Shown here: positions 8,672 through 18,129 of the stretch, piece after piece
Layout of the letters: every line of letters starts with the position of its first letter
Numbering within the stretch: position 1 is the first letter of the stretch
Assembly: GCF_008065135.1 (NCBI RefSeq)
Contig: NZ_CP042914.1
Span: 2,604,001-2,668,000, forward strand
Direction of reading: 5' to 3'
DNA length: 64,000 bases
Source of the DNA: Roseimaritima ulvae
GTDB taxonomy: Bacteria; Planctomycetota; Planctomycetia; Pirellulales; Pirellulaceae
Made by a program: the position numbers and the translations under genes
The notes under the pieces: generated by a model
The model's input: only the letters and a program-made list of their open reading frames with translations
What the model was told of the DNA's origin: nothing
Databases searched by the model: none

Positions 8672-9604
8672 CTAACGTCGGATGCCCATGTCTGCCATCA
8701 TGATTTGCAGGTCTTCCCATGCCAACCGCTTGGCCGATGCCGTCCTTAATAGATAGGAAGGATGGTAGGTGACCAGCACTTTGCTGTTGTGATAAGCATG
8801 GAAGCGACCGCGGAGCCGACCGACGGACAGTTTGGAACGCAACAACGATTGGGCGGCGAACAATCCCAAGCAAACAATGTATTCGGGCTGGATCAGATTG
8901 AATTGAGCTTCAAAGTAGGAGCGACAATTGTCCAACTCATGCGGCAGGGGATTGCGGTTTTCCGGCGGCCGGCATTTTAGCGTGTTCAGAATATAAACGT
9001 CTTCGCGACGCAACGTGCAGGCTTCGATCATCTTGGTCAGCAGCTGTCCGGCACGGCCCACAAAAGGACGCCCCTGACGATCCTCGTCGGCACCCGGTGC
9101 TTCTCCAAAAAACGCCACCCGGGCCTGCGGATTGCCTTCGCCAAATACCGTCTGCTTGCGATAACACACCAGCTCGTCACAGCGCACACAACCGGCCACC
9201 TGAGCGGCCAGCTGGGCCAGTTGAGTTTCTCGATCGGCGATCGGCAACGACGGGGGGTAGGGTGTGTTTGCCTCGCCGTCTGGCACCGCCGCGGGAGCAG
9301 CCGCAGAAGCAGGATTAGCCGCAGCGGCAGGCGGGGCCGCGGCGGGAGCTGCTGGAGCCGCAGCAGGGGGAGCTGCCGCGGGCACGCCTTCAACGGCGAC
9401 CGGACCTTGGCTGGCAACCGGAGCTTGACTGGCAACCGGAGCGGCCAGCTGGTCAAACCACTGGCTGCCGGCCGCTGCGTCGCCTGCGGGAAGATGCAAA
9501 ACGCCGATTCGCTGCAAGTGTCGCGCGGTCGCGACCAACGAATCCTGCAGTTCCGCAGCGCTCGGCTGGTCGGTCGAATCGGTCGTGGGGGGCGTAGCAT
9601 TCAC
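8672..9604 (-). CDS. Family 4 (Fe-S) uracil-DNA glycosylase
   Basis: A 310-residue protein. The C-terminal ~180 residues are a type-4 uracil-DNA glycosylase, which removes uracil from DNA in base-excision repair. Visible motifs: GEAPGADEDRQGRPFVGRAG (uracil pocket and catalytic loop), LNTLKCRPPENRNPLP, and HPSYLLR near the C-terminus. The four [4Fe-4S] cysteines fit C139, C142, C211 and C227, with the 16-residue spacing of the last pair as in the Thermotoga enzyme. Residues about 60-110 are an Ala/Pro-rich linker, longer than usual, after an N-terminal ~55-residue segment of unknown role. The start is GTG 9604, with no clear Shine-Dalgarno sequence. It lies downstream of dnaE2 in the same direction. 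Confidence 0.92.
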   Translation of the reverse strand: MNATPPTTDSTDQPSAAELQDSLVATARHLQRIGVLHLPAGDAAAGSQWFDQLAAPVASQAPVASQGPVAVEGVPAAAPPAAAPAAPAAAPPAAAANPASAAAPAAVPDGEANTPYPPSLPIADRETQLAQLAAQVAGCVRCDELVCYRKQTVFGEGNPQARVAFFGEAPGADEDRQGRPFVGRAGQLLTKMIEACTLRREDVYILNTLKCRPPENRNPLPHELDNCRSYFEAQFNLIQPEYIVCLGLFAAQSLLRSKLSVGRLRGRFHAYHNSKVLVTYHPSYLLRTASAKRLAWEDLQIMMADMGIRR

Positions 9605-9648
9605 GGCAATAATCTATCGGCAAGCCAACCGGGAAATCAAGGGAAGGA

Positions 9649-9840
9649 GTCTGGGAGTCTGGGAGTCTGGGAGTCTGGGAGTCTGGGAGAGGGGGAGAGG
9701 GGGAGAGGGGGAGAGGGGGAGAGTGTGACTAATCTCAAATCTCAAATCTCAAATCTCAAATCTCAAATCTCGCAACTCGCAACTCGCAACTCGCAACTCG
9801 CAACTCGCAACTCGCAACTCGCAACTCGCAACTCGCAACT
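9649..9840. repeat. Four consecutive 7/8-bp tandem repeat blocks
   Basis: Almost the whole spacer between dnaE2 and the glycosylase is simple tandem repeat: 5 x GTCTGGGA (9649-9688), 4 x GAGGGGGA (9689-9720), about 5.7 x AATCTCA (9731-9770) and 10 exact x CGCAACT (9771-9840). The AATCTCA heptamer, on the other strand, also forms the array at 39785-39853. Confidence 0.95.
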
Positions 9841-9853
9841 CCATACGCTCAGC

Positions 9854-12800
9854 TCAGCGAAAGTCTCTCGACTTGACTTCCAACCCGGCGACCTTGCCCT
9901 GCAGATTTTCCAGGCTGCTGACGACCACGTGGATCACGCCTTGACGGTTTTCCAGGTTGCCGGCCACCAGCCACGCGTTGCTGGTCTTGGCGATTTTGTA
10001 GAATCGCTGCCAGACCTGCGGGAAAATCACCAAGTTGACCGAGCCGGTTTCGTCTTCCAGGGTCACAAACGTGATCCCCTTGGCCGTTCCGGGCCGTTGC
10101 CGCAGCAACACCAAGCCGGCCACTCGGACGCGGCGACCATCACGCAGATCCGCCAGCTGAGCCGCGGCGACGCAATCGAGTGAGGTCAGTTCGTCGCGGC
10201 AGAACTGGATCGGATGGCCGCGTAGGCTGAGGCCCGTCGTGCTGTAGTCCGCGTAGACTTCTTCCAAGGGCGATAGCGGCAGCAACCCGTCCGGCGGCGC
10301 CTCGTCTCGCTCGCCTTCCAAACTGTCCAGCAATGGCCGGTCACCCGGCTGAGCGTCTTGCGCCAACGCCTCCCACAATGCGGCTCGACGGTTCGCCGCA
10401 AGACTATTCAACGCGTCCGCATCGGCCAACACGCTCAGCGTCGCTTGGCCCAGCTGCAGTCGGCCGTTGAGGTCGGCTAGGTCGACAAAACGGCCTCGTC
10501 GCCGACGGTTTTCCAGCAACCGCTCGGCGACCAGCGACGGCAAGCCGCGGATCATCCGCAGCCCCAGTCGCACCGGGTGGTGGTCTTGTTCGCAGGCTTG
10601 GCCTGTCGACGGGTTTTCCAATGTGCAGTCCCAGTCGCTGTAGTTCACGTCCGGCGGCAGCACCGTCACGCCATGCTGGCGGGCGTCGGCGATCAACTGC
10701 GCCGGGGCGTAGAATCCCATCGGTTGGCTGTTCAAAATCGCTGCGCAAAACGCATCCGGATAGTGGCGTTTCAGGTAACACGAGGCATACACCAGCAGCG
10801 CGAAGCTGGCGGCGTGTGATTCGGGGAAGCCGTATTCGCCGAAGCCTTTGATTTGATGGAACACCTGTTCGGCAAATTCGCCCGTCAAACCGTTTTGCTG
10901 CATGCCTTCCATCAATTTGATGCGAAACTGATCGATCACGCCGGGCCGTCGCCAAGCGGCCATGGCACGCCGCAACTGATCGGCTTCACCCGGCGTGAAC
11001 CCGGCGGCGACGACGGCCAGCCGCATGGCTTGTTCCTGAAAGATCGGTACGCCCAATGTGCGTTTTAAAACGTCGCGAATCGCATCGTTGGGATACTGCA
11101 CGGCCGCCGGGTTTTGGCGAGCTTTCAGAAACGGGTGCACCATGTTGCCTTGGATCGGTCCCGGACGCACGATCGCCACCTCGATCACCAAGTCGTAGTA
11201 GCAACGCGGACGCAGCCGTGGCAGCATGCTCATCTGCGCTCGGCTTTCAATCTGGAACACGCCCACCGTGTCGGCCGCACAGATCATGTCGTAGGTGGCC
11301 GTGTCGTTGGGCGGCACGGTGGCCAGCGACAGCGAGCGGCCGTGGTGTTTTTGGATCAACGCAAAGCAGCGACGCAGTGCCGACAGCATGCCCAACGCCA
11401 ACACATCGACTTTTAAGATTCCCAGCTCTTCTAGGTCGTCTTTATCCCACTGGATCACGGTGCGTCCCGGCATGGCTGCGTTTTCGATCGGACACAGTTC
11501 GCACAGATCACCGCGGGTCATGACCATGCCGCCGACGTGTTGCGACAAATGGCGGGGGAATCCCACCAAGGCCGAGGTGAGGTACACAAAGCGTTTGCCG
11601 AGATCGGATTCGGTATCCAATCCGCATTCGGCAAATCGAGCGATGGCTTCGTCGGACGAGCCGCGGCTGTCGGCATATTTGGCCAGCGTGTCGATCGTAT
11701 CGGCCGACACACCCATCGCCTTGCCCACTTCACGCACCGCGGTGCGGAGTCGATAGGTGACCACGGTCGCGGTCAAACCGGCTCGCTCACGACCGTATTT
11801 ATCGTACAGATACTGCAGCACTTCTTCGCGGCGTTGATGTTCAAAATCGACGTCGATGTCTGGGGCTTCGTTGCGTTCGCGACTGATAAATCGTTCGAAC
11901 AACAGATCGGTGCGACTGGGATCGACGTTGGTGATCCCCAAGCAATAGCAGACCACCGAATTGGCCGCCGAACCGCGACCTTGGCAGAGGATGTTTTCTT
12001 GACGCGCAAACCGCACCAAGTCCCAGACGGTCAGGAAGTAGGCTTCGTAGTGCAGTTCTTCGACCAACTGCATTTCGTGTTGGAGCGCGGCGATCACTTT
12101 TTCCGGAACGCCGCCGGGCCAGCGTTGTTTGGCACCTTCCCAGGTCAGACGCTTGAGATGTTCAAGCGGCGTGATGCCGGCCGGAGCGAGTTCTTCGGGA
12201 TATTCGTAACGCAGTTCATCTAGCTTGAAGTGGCAGCGCGAGGCGATTTCCAACGTCCGTTCGAGCGCTCCGGGAACCGAGCGATAGACCTGTTGCAATT
12301 CTTCCAATGAACGCAGGTGGCGCTGGCTGTTGGCAAACCGTTGCGAGTGCACATGATCGATCGTCGTGCCATTGCGAATCGCCGTGACGCAGTCGTGCAG
12401 CAGCATCCTTTCACTGCGGTGGTAATGCACGTCGCCGGCCGCCACCAGAGACAACTTTGCCGCCCGCGCCTGCTGCTGCAGTTCCGCGGCCCAGGCGGCA
12501 TCGTCGACCCCGCGATGCAGTTCGCACAGCAGATAACCGCGGTCCCCAAACAGCTCTTGGACCTGTTTTAGGCTGTCCGCTGTGGGCAGCGTTCGCTGTT
12601 CGGCTTTCAGTCGGCAGAAGGCGGCGGCCAGCAAGCCTTCGTGAAAGTCGGCGATGTCTTGCCAAGAGAGCGTGCAGGTTCCTTTCTCGCCACGCATGCG
12701 GCCCCGCGATAACAACCGGCACAGCCTGCCGTAAGCGGCTCGATCGGTGGCCCACAGGACCAGTGGCGGTCCGTCCTGCGGGCAGACTTCGGCGCCGATG

Positions 12801-13000
12801 ATCAGCGGAAAGTCCAGATCGCGAGCGTGTCCGAAGGCGCGGACCACGCCGGCCAGCGACTCGCGATCGGTCAACGCCAGGCCCGCGTATCCACCATCGA
12901 ACGCCTGCTGCACCAACTCGTCGGGGTGCGAGGCGCCTTCGAGAAACGAAAAGTTCGACTTGCAGTGCAATTCGACGTAGCGGATGGGGTTGGTGGACAT
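9854..13000 (-). CDS. dnaE2: Error-prone DNA polymerase III alpha subunit DnaE2
   Basis: A 1048-residue C-family polymerase used for damage-tolerant, mutagenic synthesis. The N-terminal PHP domain opens YVELHCKSNFSFLEGASHP, diagnostic of DnaE2. The palm carries PDIDVDFEHQRR with two catalytic Asp, and the third is in KVDVLALG. A helix-hairpin-helix region is followed by a C-terminal OB fold (GITFVTLEDETGSVNLVIFP) and the typical end VKSRDF. ATG 13000 is chosen because this residue begins the conserved N-terminus; the longer frame runs into the divergent gene at 13097. DnaE2 normally works with ImuA and ImuB encoded beside it; neither is here. No clear LexA-type operator was seen upstream. A uracil-DNA glycosylase follows downstream. 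Confidence 0.95.
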   Translation of the reverse strand: MSTNPIRYVELHCKSNFSFLEGASHPDELVQQAFDGGYAGLALTDRESLAGVVRAFGHARDLDFPLIIGAEVCPQDGPPLVLWATDRAAYGRLCRLLSRGRMRGEKGTCTLSWQDIADFHEGLLAAAFCRLKAEQRTLPTADSLKQVQELFGDRGYLLCELHRGVDDAAWAAELQQQARAAKLSLVAAGDVHYHRSERMLLHDCVTAIRNGTTIDHVHSQRFANSQRHLRSLEELQQVYRSVPGALERTLEIASRCHFKLDELRYEYPEELAPAGITPLEHLKRLTWEGAKQRWPGGVPEKVIAALQHEMQLVEELHYEAYFLTVWDLVRFARQENILCQGRGSAANSVVCYCLGITNVDPSRTDLLFERFISRERNEAPDIDVDFEHQRREEVLQYLYDKYGRERAGLTATVVTYRLRTAVREVGKAMGVSADTIDTLAKYADSRGSSDEAIARFAECGLDTESDLGKRFVYLTSALVGFPRHLSQHVGGMVMTRGDLCELCPIENAAMPGRTVIQWDKDDLEELGILKVDVLALGMLSALRRCFALIQKHHGRSLSLATVPPNDTATYDMICAADTVGVFQIESRAQMSMLPRLRPRCYYDLVIEVAIVRPGPIQGNMVHPFLKARQNPAAVQYPNDAIRDVLKRTLGVPIFQEQAMRLAVVAAGFTPGEADQLRRAMAAWRRPGVIDQFRIKLMEGMQQNGLTGEFAEQVFHQIKGFGEYGFPESHAASFALLVYASCYLKRHYPDAFCAAILNSQPMGFYAPAQLIADARQHGVTVLPPDVNYSDWDCTLENPSTGQACEQDHHPVRLGLRMIRGLPSLVAERLLENRRRRGRFVDLADLNGRLQLGQATLSVLADADALNSLAANRRAALWEALAQDAQPGDRPLLDSLEGERDEAPPDGLLPLSPLEEVYADYSTTGLSLRGHPIQFCRDELTSLDCVAAAQLADLRDGRRVRVAGLVLLRQRPGTAKGITFVTLEDETGSVNLVIFPQVWQRFYKIAKTSNAWLVAGNLENRQGVIHVVVSSLENLQGKVAGLEVKSRDFR

Positions 13001-13096
13001 GTGTGCATTGTAGCGTGCAGTGTGAGGGTGAGAACTGGTGGCGACCAGGGGTGTGTGCTTGACCCACTCTGTCTGTCGTGCGGCTAGAATGGCGAC

Positions 13097-15325
13097 ATGA
13101 AAATCAACAAGCAAGTCGCATCAAGCGTCGTGGGGGTCATCTTGGTGGGGCTGGCCATGATCTTTGCTAATCTGCCCTTTCAATACGAAACCGTGTCCAC
13201 CGATGGTCTGTTGCAGTTAGGGTCGATTCAGCGTCCAGCGAGTCCGGAGCATGTGGGCCACCCGATTGCCGCGGGGTGGCCTGCGAAGTTTTATTATCGC
13301 TACGAACATGGCGATGGCGTGCCCGGCTATACGAAGTGGTTACCTACATCCTTGCTGCTGAATGTGGGGCTTTCGTTGGGCGTTTTGCTGATCGTTATTT
13401 TCTGGCAATGGCGGGCCGCCAAAGTTCGCGGACCAGCCGATGAGACGCGTCGCCGTCAAGTATCGATTGCGGATTTAATCCTGCTGACGTTTCTTATCTC
13501 GCTGCCCCTGGGGTACTGGCAGTGGCTGAAACATTATGAGCAACGCGAACTGGCCATCGCCAAGCAACTGCAACGCTACGGGAGTTACCAACGCAGCGCT
13601 GAACTTCCAACGTTTCTCGTTCCCTATCTGCCGGGGCCTTTTGTCGATGCCTGCATGCGGGTCACCGATATCGACCTAAACGCTCCGGACGACGAGGCCA
13701 TGGCGGCGGCGATGCAATTGCCTTATCTCCGCACCCTGCGTATCGGAGGTGGGCAATACGACCTCCGGCATCTGGACCCGCTGCCGAACTTCACCCATTT
13801 GACAGTGCTGCAACTATCCGGTCGGGTACTGGATGCCCGCTGCGTGCAGGTGGTCGCTGCCACCGAACGGCTGCGTTTGTTAGATATGTCGCGAACGAAT
13901 TTATCCGCCGCGGCGGTGGCCGTTATCGGCGACCTTCCGCGGCTGAGAACGCTGGAGTTGGTCGATACGGGAGTGCAATTGGCGGAGTTAACGGCGCCAA
14001 TCTCCCCCACGACGCTGAATCAGCTGCATCTGCCCCGACCCGATCCGGGCGTCAGCGATGAACTGACTATTAGCGGTTACCCGGAACTGCAAACCTTAGC
14101 GTTTTATTCACGAGATGCGGGCTTAAATGCTTCGCCGCTGAAATTAAACATAGCCGATCTACCAAAACTCAATTCGCTGCAGCTGGATCTGTTGCAGAAA
14201 TACTCGCTGCACCTAGAACGGCTGCCCGTATTGGCGAAGGTCGATGTGTTATCAACGGATTGGCAACATCGAATATTGGCGTCTGAGTCGTTCTCATTTG
14301 CGCCCTGGATGACGTCTTTGACGATCGACGACCTCGCCGTCTTAAAGGAGTTTAATTTTTACGCCGCCGATCTCCAACAGCTGAGTATTCAACATACGCC
14401 CAGTCTCGCTTCCGTAGGAGTAGCGATGGGGCGGATTCAAACTGACAGTTCCGTCCGCTACGAAGATTCGTTCTCGCCGCAAGCGCTGGCCGTGTTATTG
14501 GAAGGCTTGGCCAACAGCGATGGGCCGAAGAAATTGGATTTTGCGGCGGTGCCACTGACAAACGCTGATCTGAGGCCGTTGGCCCGCAATCCACGCTTGA
14601 CTTCCCTGGATCTATCTCAGTCGAAAACGACTCCGAAGGAATGGAGGTCGTTGCAAGACATGTCCCAGCTGGAACATCTAAACTTGGCTGGCAATGCAGA
14701 GGCGGCAGATGCGATCGAAAACCTGGTACAGCAACTACCTAATTTGAAAACTCTTACTGTGAGCGGTCAATCCCTGAGGTCATTAACGATCAAGGATCAC
14801 GCAGAGCTGACTGGGGTGCTGTTGGAGGATGGAAACCAGCAGCCGGCACGCAAGTTGATCGATGCTCCTTTTTTGCAACAGATCCAGTTGGTCAATCTTC
14901 CCAAGCTATCGAATTCAATTCGCTTGTATCCATGGACAGCAGCGATTCAGTTGGATGGCTTGCCAGCGCTGCAAGGTTTGGCGATCCAAGGACCTGTCCC
15001 GCAGCGGGCGGTGCTCAAGGGCTTCCGCGATCTTCGCTGGTTTGCCGCAGGCGGCAGTGCGATCGACGATGGGGTTGCCGACGAGTTGTTGGCGTGCGGT
15101 AAGCTCCAACATCTGACGCTTGCTTATTCCAGTGTTTCCAACGACAAAATTCGTGACCTCATCCACGCGAACCCGATCCGCACACTGGATTTAACTGGCA
15201 ATGAAGTTGACGATGACGTGTTCGCAGGCTGGCAAGGGATCACGGAATTGCAAGAGTTTGTTATCGATGACACTCACGTCACCGATCGGACTGTGAAGCA
15301 ACTGGCCGCCGCGAAGAACTTGTAA
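13097..15325 (+). CDS. Leucine-rich-repeat membrane protein, N-terminal part (broken by in-frame stop)
   Basis: A 742-residue product. Two hydrophobic segments (about residues 9-28 and 90-107, plus a possible third near 130-145) precede a long region of irregular leucine-rich repeats (LRTLRIGG, LTVLQLSG, LRLLDMSRTNL, LTSLDLSQS, LEHLNLAG, IRTLDLTGNEV). LRR domains bind proteins, so this looks like a membrane-anchored binding protein of unknown partner. The frame ends at TAA 15323-15325 in the middle of a repeat (LAAAKNL-stop), and the same frame continues directly with another LRR (LSINGITIG). This suggests one gene of about 914 residues interrupted by a nonsense codon. It may be a pseudogene, a truncated protein or a readthrough product. 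Confidence 0.75.
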   Translation: MKINKQVASSVVGVILVGLAMIFANLPFQYETVSTDGLLQLGSIQRPASPEHVGHPIAAGWPAKFYYRYEHGDGVPGYTKWLPTSLLLNVGLSLGVLLIVIFWQWRAAKVRGPADETRRRQVSIADLILLTFLISLPLGYWQWLKHYEQRELAIAKQLQRYGSYQRSAELPTFLVPYLPGPFVDACMRVTDIDLNAPDDEAMAAAMQLPYLRTLRIGGGQYDLRHLDPLPNFTHLTVLQLSGRVLDARCVQVVAATERLRLLDMSRTNLSAAAVAVIGDLPRLRTLELVDTGVQLAELTAPISPTTLNQLHLPRPDPGVSDELTISGYPELQTLAFYSRDAGLNASPLKLNIADLPKLNSLQLDLLQKYSLHLERLPVLAKVDVLSTDWQHRILASESFSFAPWMTSLTIDDLAVLKEFNFYAADLQQLSIQHTPSLASVGVAMGRIQTDSSVRYEDSFSPQALAVLLEGLANSDGPKKLDFAAVPLTNADLRPLARNPRLTSLDLSQSKTTPKEWRSLQDMSQLEHLNLAGNAEAADAIENLVQQLPNLKTLTVSGQSLRSLTIKDHAELTGVLLEDGNQQPARKLIDAPFLQQIQLVNLPKLSNSIRLYPWTAAIQLDGLPALQGLAIQGPVPQRAVLKGFRDLRWFAAGGSAIDDGVADELLACGKLQHLTLAYSSVSNDKIRDLIHANPIRTLDLTGNEVDDDVFAGWQGITELQEFVIDDTHVTDRTVKQLAAAKNL

Positions 15326-15841
15326 ATGTTGTCGATCAATGGGATTACGATCGGTGAGCAGCTACTGACCGAGCTGAGTGGATTGCGAAACTTATCGGTG
15401 TTGCGAATCGCTGGCACGCCCTGCAGCCCCGAGATGCTGAGCCGGCTGGTGAAAGCACTGCCGCTGACAGAACTGGATATCTCAGGGCAGACGTTTTCAG
15501 CAGAACACGCTCAAGCCATCATTGATTCCGGTTTGAACCGTCCACGTGTGCTGGGATTGAGAGATTCCAAGATTGATCCTCAAGCCATCAGCAAGCTTGC
15601 CAACTCCGTCTCCGACATGGGGTTCGATATCGCGGGAGCCGATTTGCCGGCCAGGATCCAAGGGAACTTGTTAGCTGCGAGGCGTTTGGTGAACAACGAA
15701 GAGGACGGCCGTGGCGTCGTTTTTTCGGGCTTTACAGGTTTGGAAGAGACGAGCACGGAACCAGTAAGGGTCTGCCCCGTTGAGGCGATCATCGATGTCA
15801 GTCTATTTGCTCCCGACAAATTGAATTCAATTTATGAATAG
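15326..15841 (+). CDS. Leucine-rich-repeat protein, C-terminal fragment (same frame as upstream gene)
   Basis: A 171-residue segment beginning at the ATG right after the upstream TAA, in the same frame. It continues the LRR pattern (LSVLRIAGTPCS, LTELDISGQTFS, RVLGLRDSKID), then a short non-repeat tail. It has no Shine-Dalgarno sequence of its own. It is best read as the 3' part of the interrupted LRR gene rather than an independent protein, although reinitiation at the ATG is possible. It overlaps the start of the next gene by 8 bp, consistent with one ancestral operon. Confidence 0.6.
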   Translation: MLSINGITIGEQLLTELSGLRNLSVLRIAGTPCSPEMLSRLVKALPLTELDISGQTFSAEHAQAIIDSGLNRPRVLGLRDSKIDPQAISKLANSVSDMGFDIAGADLPARIQGNLLAARRLVNNEEDGRGVVFSGFTGLEETSTEPVRVCPVEAIIDVSLFAPDKLNSIYE

Positions 15842-18077
15842 TATTCGAATGCGTAACGGTGGGGCGTGCGCAGTGAGCCTGGTTTCGTGGATTTGCGGAG
15901 CCATGGTGCTGGCGGTGGGCTGTGAACGAGCGCCCCAGGCGGTGACTGAGTTGCCGGCTTTGTCTCCCCCGCTGGCGTTGGCCGACAGCGATGGGGGCGA
16001 CTACAACTGGCCGGTGGGCACCTCGGGCTTTATCGTCGCCAAGCCACCGCCGTTCGCATTTCTTCGAAACGCTTCCGAAATTCCCGAAGACGAAAGGCGA
16101 TCAGCACCTACCGTTGATATGGGTCCGATCGATGAGGAAGTTCTCGACGACTTGTTGGGCGGCGTTGGCACTGCATTGCCCCACCCGTTTGCCCAAAATG
16201 CTGATTTCAAAATGCTCATGGAGGTAGAGCTGCAGGAGTCAGGTGCGATCTCCTATTGCTTGTCTCCCAAGGGCGATCGTTTGTTGGTCTGTGGTGAACA
16301 GATCCGCGTCTACGACACTGGAAATGGTCAACAACTATCGTCGCAAAGCGCGCCGGCAGCTCGACTGCAAGCCTGCGTTTGGCCCTTGGGGGATCACTTT
16401 TACGTTGCCGATGCTAGCCGGATTTACCAAGCGGACGCGAACACGGGAACGGTTGTTAAAACGGTCGGGACGCTGGCAGGCACACTGGCGATGTGGCAAC
16501 CGGCTCTGCATGCGGAAATTGTGTTTGGTTGTTATGAAAACGGTCGAGTGTTTCGCTTTGATCAGCAGTCCACGCAGCTGACGGAGTTGGGAATCAAAGC
16601 GTCGGGAGCGAACAAACAAATCGCGGTCAAACCAGATGGGACGGGCGTGATCGTATCGTCCACAGACGAGCTGGCGACGTACCGACTTGAAGACGACCGA
16701 ATTGTCAGTGAAGAAATCAACTCGGTGCCAAGATTCGGCGAGACCGTATCCCTGTGCTGGAGTCCCGGCGGCAGGCATTGGAGCAATGGCACGAAGATCT
16801 TCAGCTACCCCAGCGGAATCGATGCCGAACAAGATTCCGAGCTTACCGTTACCACCGATCTGCTGTGGCGACCGATCGCGATGCATGCTACCGGTCGTGG
16901 GAAACCAGGCAATGGGTGGACGTCGGCACTGGTGATGCGCAACAACATGGCCGGCAAACCTACGCTTTCCGTATGCGAGGTGTTGCCCGACAGGATGATC
17001 CATTCCGTTCCTACCGCGCTGCCGGTGGGCGAAGACACAACGATCGCGTTCAGCTTGACCGCCAAAGTCTTAGCGTTCGTCAATAGTCCCAAATTGCAGG
17101 TGGTTCAACGACGTGTCTGGGAACATTGCGGCCTAGCGCGGATGAGAGGCGGCGGCTGGTTGCAGGCGGGCGAATTTGAAAAACTAGAACAGTTCGGGCG
17201 ATACCTGTTGGCAACCGAAGAATTCCGCTGGGGGTATTCGCCACACGAACTTTACGGAGCGTTCGTAGGGGCCCTGGCCAACGAATGGTTGAGGATCAAG
17301 TACGCTATCGATAGTGAGCAGGACGCGGAACAAAAACGGAAACTGCGAGCGGAGTTTGACGCGGCGCGCGTTTGGGCCGAGACGAGTGTTCTGGGCCAGT
17401 TGGTCTTGGCTCAGTTGCGACTCAACATGGCTTGGGATGCTCGGCAAGGCAAGGCGTTCCCCGCCAACTCACCATCCGGTTGGGAACTGTATGAACAACA
17501 GAATAAGCTGGCGGGCAAGGAGTTGGACATTTTGTTGGCCGACGCGGACGCGCCGGCGATTGCGTATGCCCTGCGGGTCGGAGTTGCCACCCGAAGGGGA
17601 GAGTCTCATGCCACACTGGAACCGGTGCTGAAGCGTGGAGTTGCTCGCTATGCGAATAATATTCACTTGAATCAAGCCATGGTGTATCTGCTGATGCCGC
17701 AATGGTCTGGAGCCTATGGCGATTCGGCGGCCTATTTGAAAGCCGTGCTCAAACGCGGCGATCCGGCGCTTGCCGACAGCTCCTACGCTCGTGTCGCGGT
17801 CAGTGTCTTGGGGACGTACCAGGATCCCGAGACCATGTATCACTATCAAAAATACGAGGATGCCCGAGTCGTTCGCGGGGCCCTTGCGTATCTTGACCAA
17901 GATCCAACCGATCGCGTCAACCTGATGTATATGTTGGTGACCGCGACTTTTGCCCAGGATCTGCCAGCCCAACAGCAGTTAGCGCGATACTATCAATCGC
18001 ATTTCATGTTCGTCGACACCGAGGTTGCTGAGACTTATCGCAACTACGTCTCCGCCGTCTATAATGATCTGCCCTGA
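15834..18077 (+). CDS. Large lipoprotein-like protein, beta-propeller-like then helical repeats
   Basis: A 747-residue protein, not recognised as a named family. The N-terminus has a hydrophobic segment ending in VLAVGC, a plausible though imperfect lipobox, so it is probably envelope-anchored. Residues about 120-430 contain WD/PQQ-propeller-like strands (YCLSPKGDRLLVCGEQIRVYDTGNG, then similar strands). The C-terminal ~300 residues are helical and TPR-like (EPVLKRGVARYANNIHLNQAMVYLL; AAYLKAVLKRGDPALADSSYARVAVSVL). Its start overlaps the LRR gene by 8 bp and the sulfatase follows after 52 bp, so the three are probably co-transcribed. A role in sensing or scaffolding at the membrane is a guess. 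Confidence 0.7.
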   Translation: MNSIRMRNGGACAVSLVSWICGAMVLAVGCERAPQAVTELPALSPPLALADSDGGDYNWPVGTSGFIVAKPPPFAFLRNASEIPEDERRSAPTVDMGPIDEEVLDDLLGGVGTALPHPFAQNADFKMLMEVELQESGAISYCLSPKGDRLLVCGEQIRVYDTGNGQQLSSQSAPAARLQACVWPLGDHFYVADASRIYQADANTGTVVKTVGTLAGTLAMWQPALHAEIVFGCYENGRVFRFDQQSTQLTELGIKASGANKQIAVKPDGTGVIVSSTDELATYRLEDDRIVSEEINSVPRFGETVSLCWSPGGRHWSNGTKIFSYPSGIDAEQDSELTVTTDLLWRPIAMHATGRGKPGNGWTSALVMRNNMAGKPTLSVCEVLPDRMIHSVPTALPVGEDTTIAFSLTAKVLAFVNSPKLQVVQRRVWEHCGLARMRGGGWLQAGEFEKLEQFGRYLLATEEFRWGYSPHELYGAFVGALANEWLRIKYAIDSEQDAEQKRKLRAEFDAARVWAETSVLGQLVLAQLRLNMAWDARQGKAFPANSPSGWELYEQQNKLAGKELDILLADADAPAIAYALRVGVATRRGESHATLEPVLKRGVARYANNIHLNQAMVYLLMPQWSGAYGDSAAYLKAVLKRGDPALADSSYARVAVSVLGTYQDPETMYHYQKYEDARVVRGALAYLDQDPTDRVNLMYMLVTATFAQDLPAQQQLARYYQSHFMFVDTEVAETYRNYVSAVYNDLP

Positions 18078-18129
18078 TTCGCTGTCTCGCTTGTCGAGTT
18101 TCAGCTCCACAACTCCTAGAGGCCAAAGT

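Noticed and set aside
9649-9840. Could the heptamer/octamer blocks be CRISPR repeats or iterons?
   Set aside because: Units are only 7-8 bp with no spacers, and there is no replication initiator gene or origin signature nearby.
9221-10183. Plus-strand frame running through the tandem repeats
   Set aside because: The frame stays open because the repeats lack stops in that frame; the product is repetitive and antisense to UDG and dnaE2.
13058-13092. TTGACC and TAGAAT upstream of the LRR gene as a promoter
   Set aside because: Spacing is 20 bases and the -10 box would lie 6 bases from the ATG, so it is not convincing.
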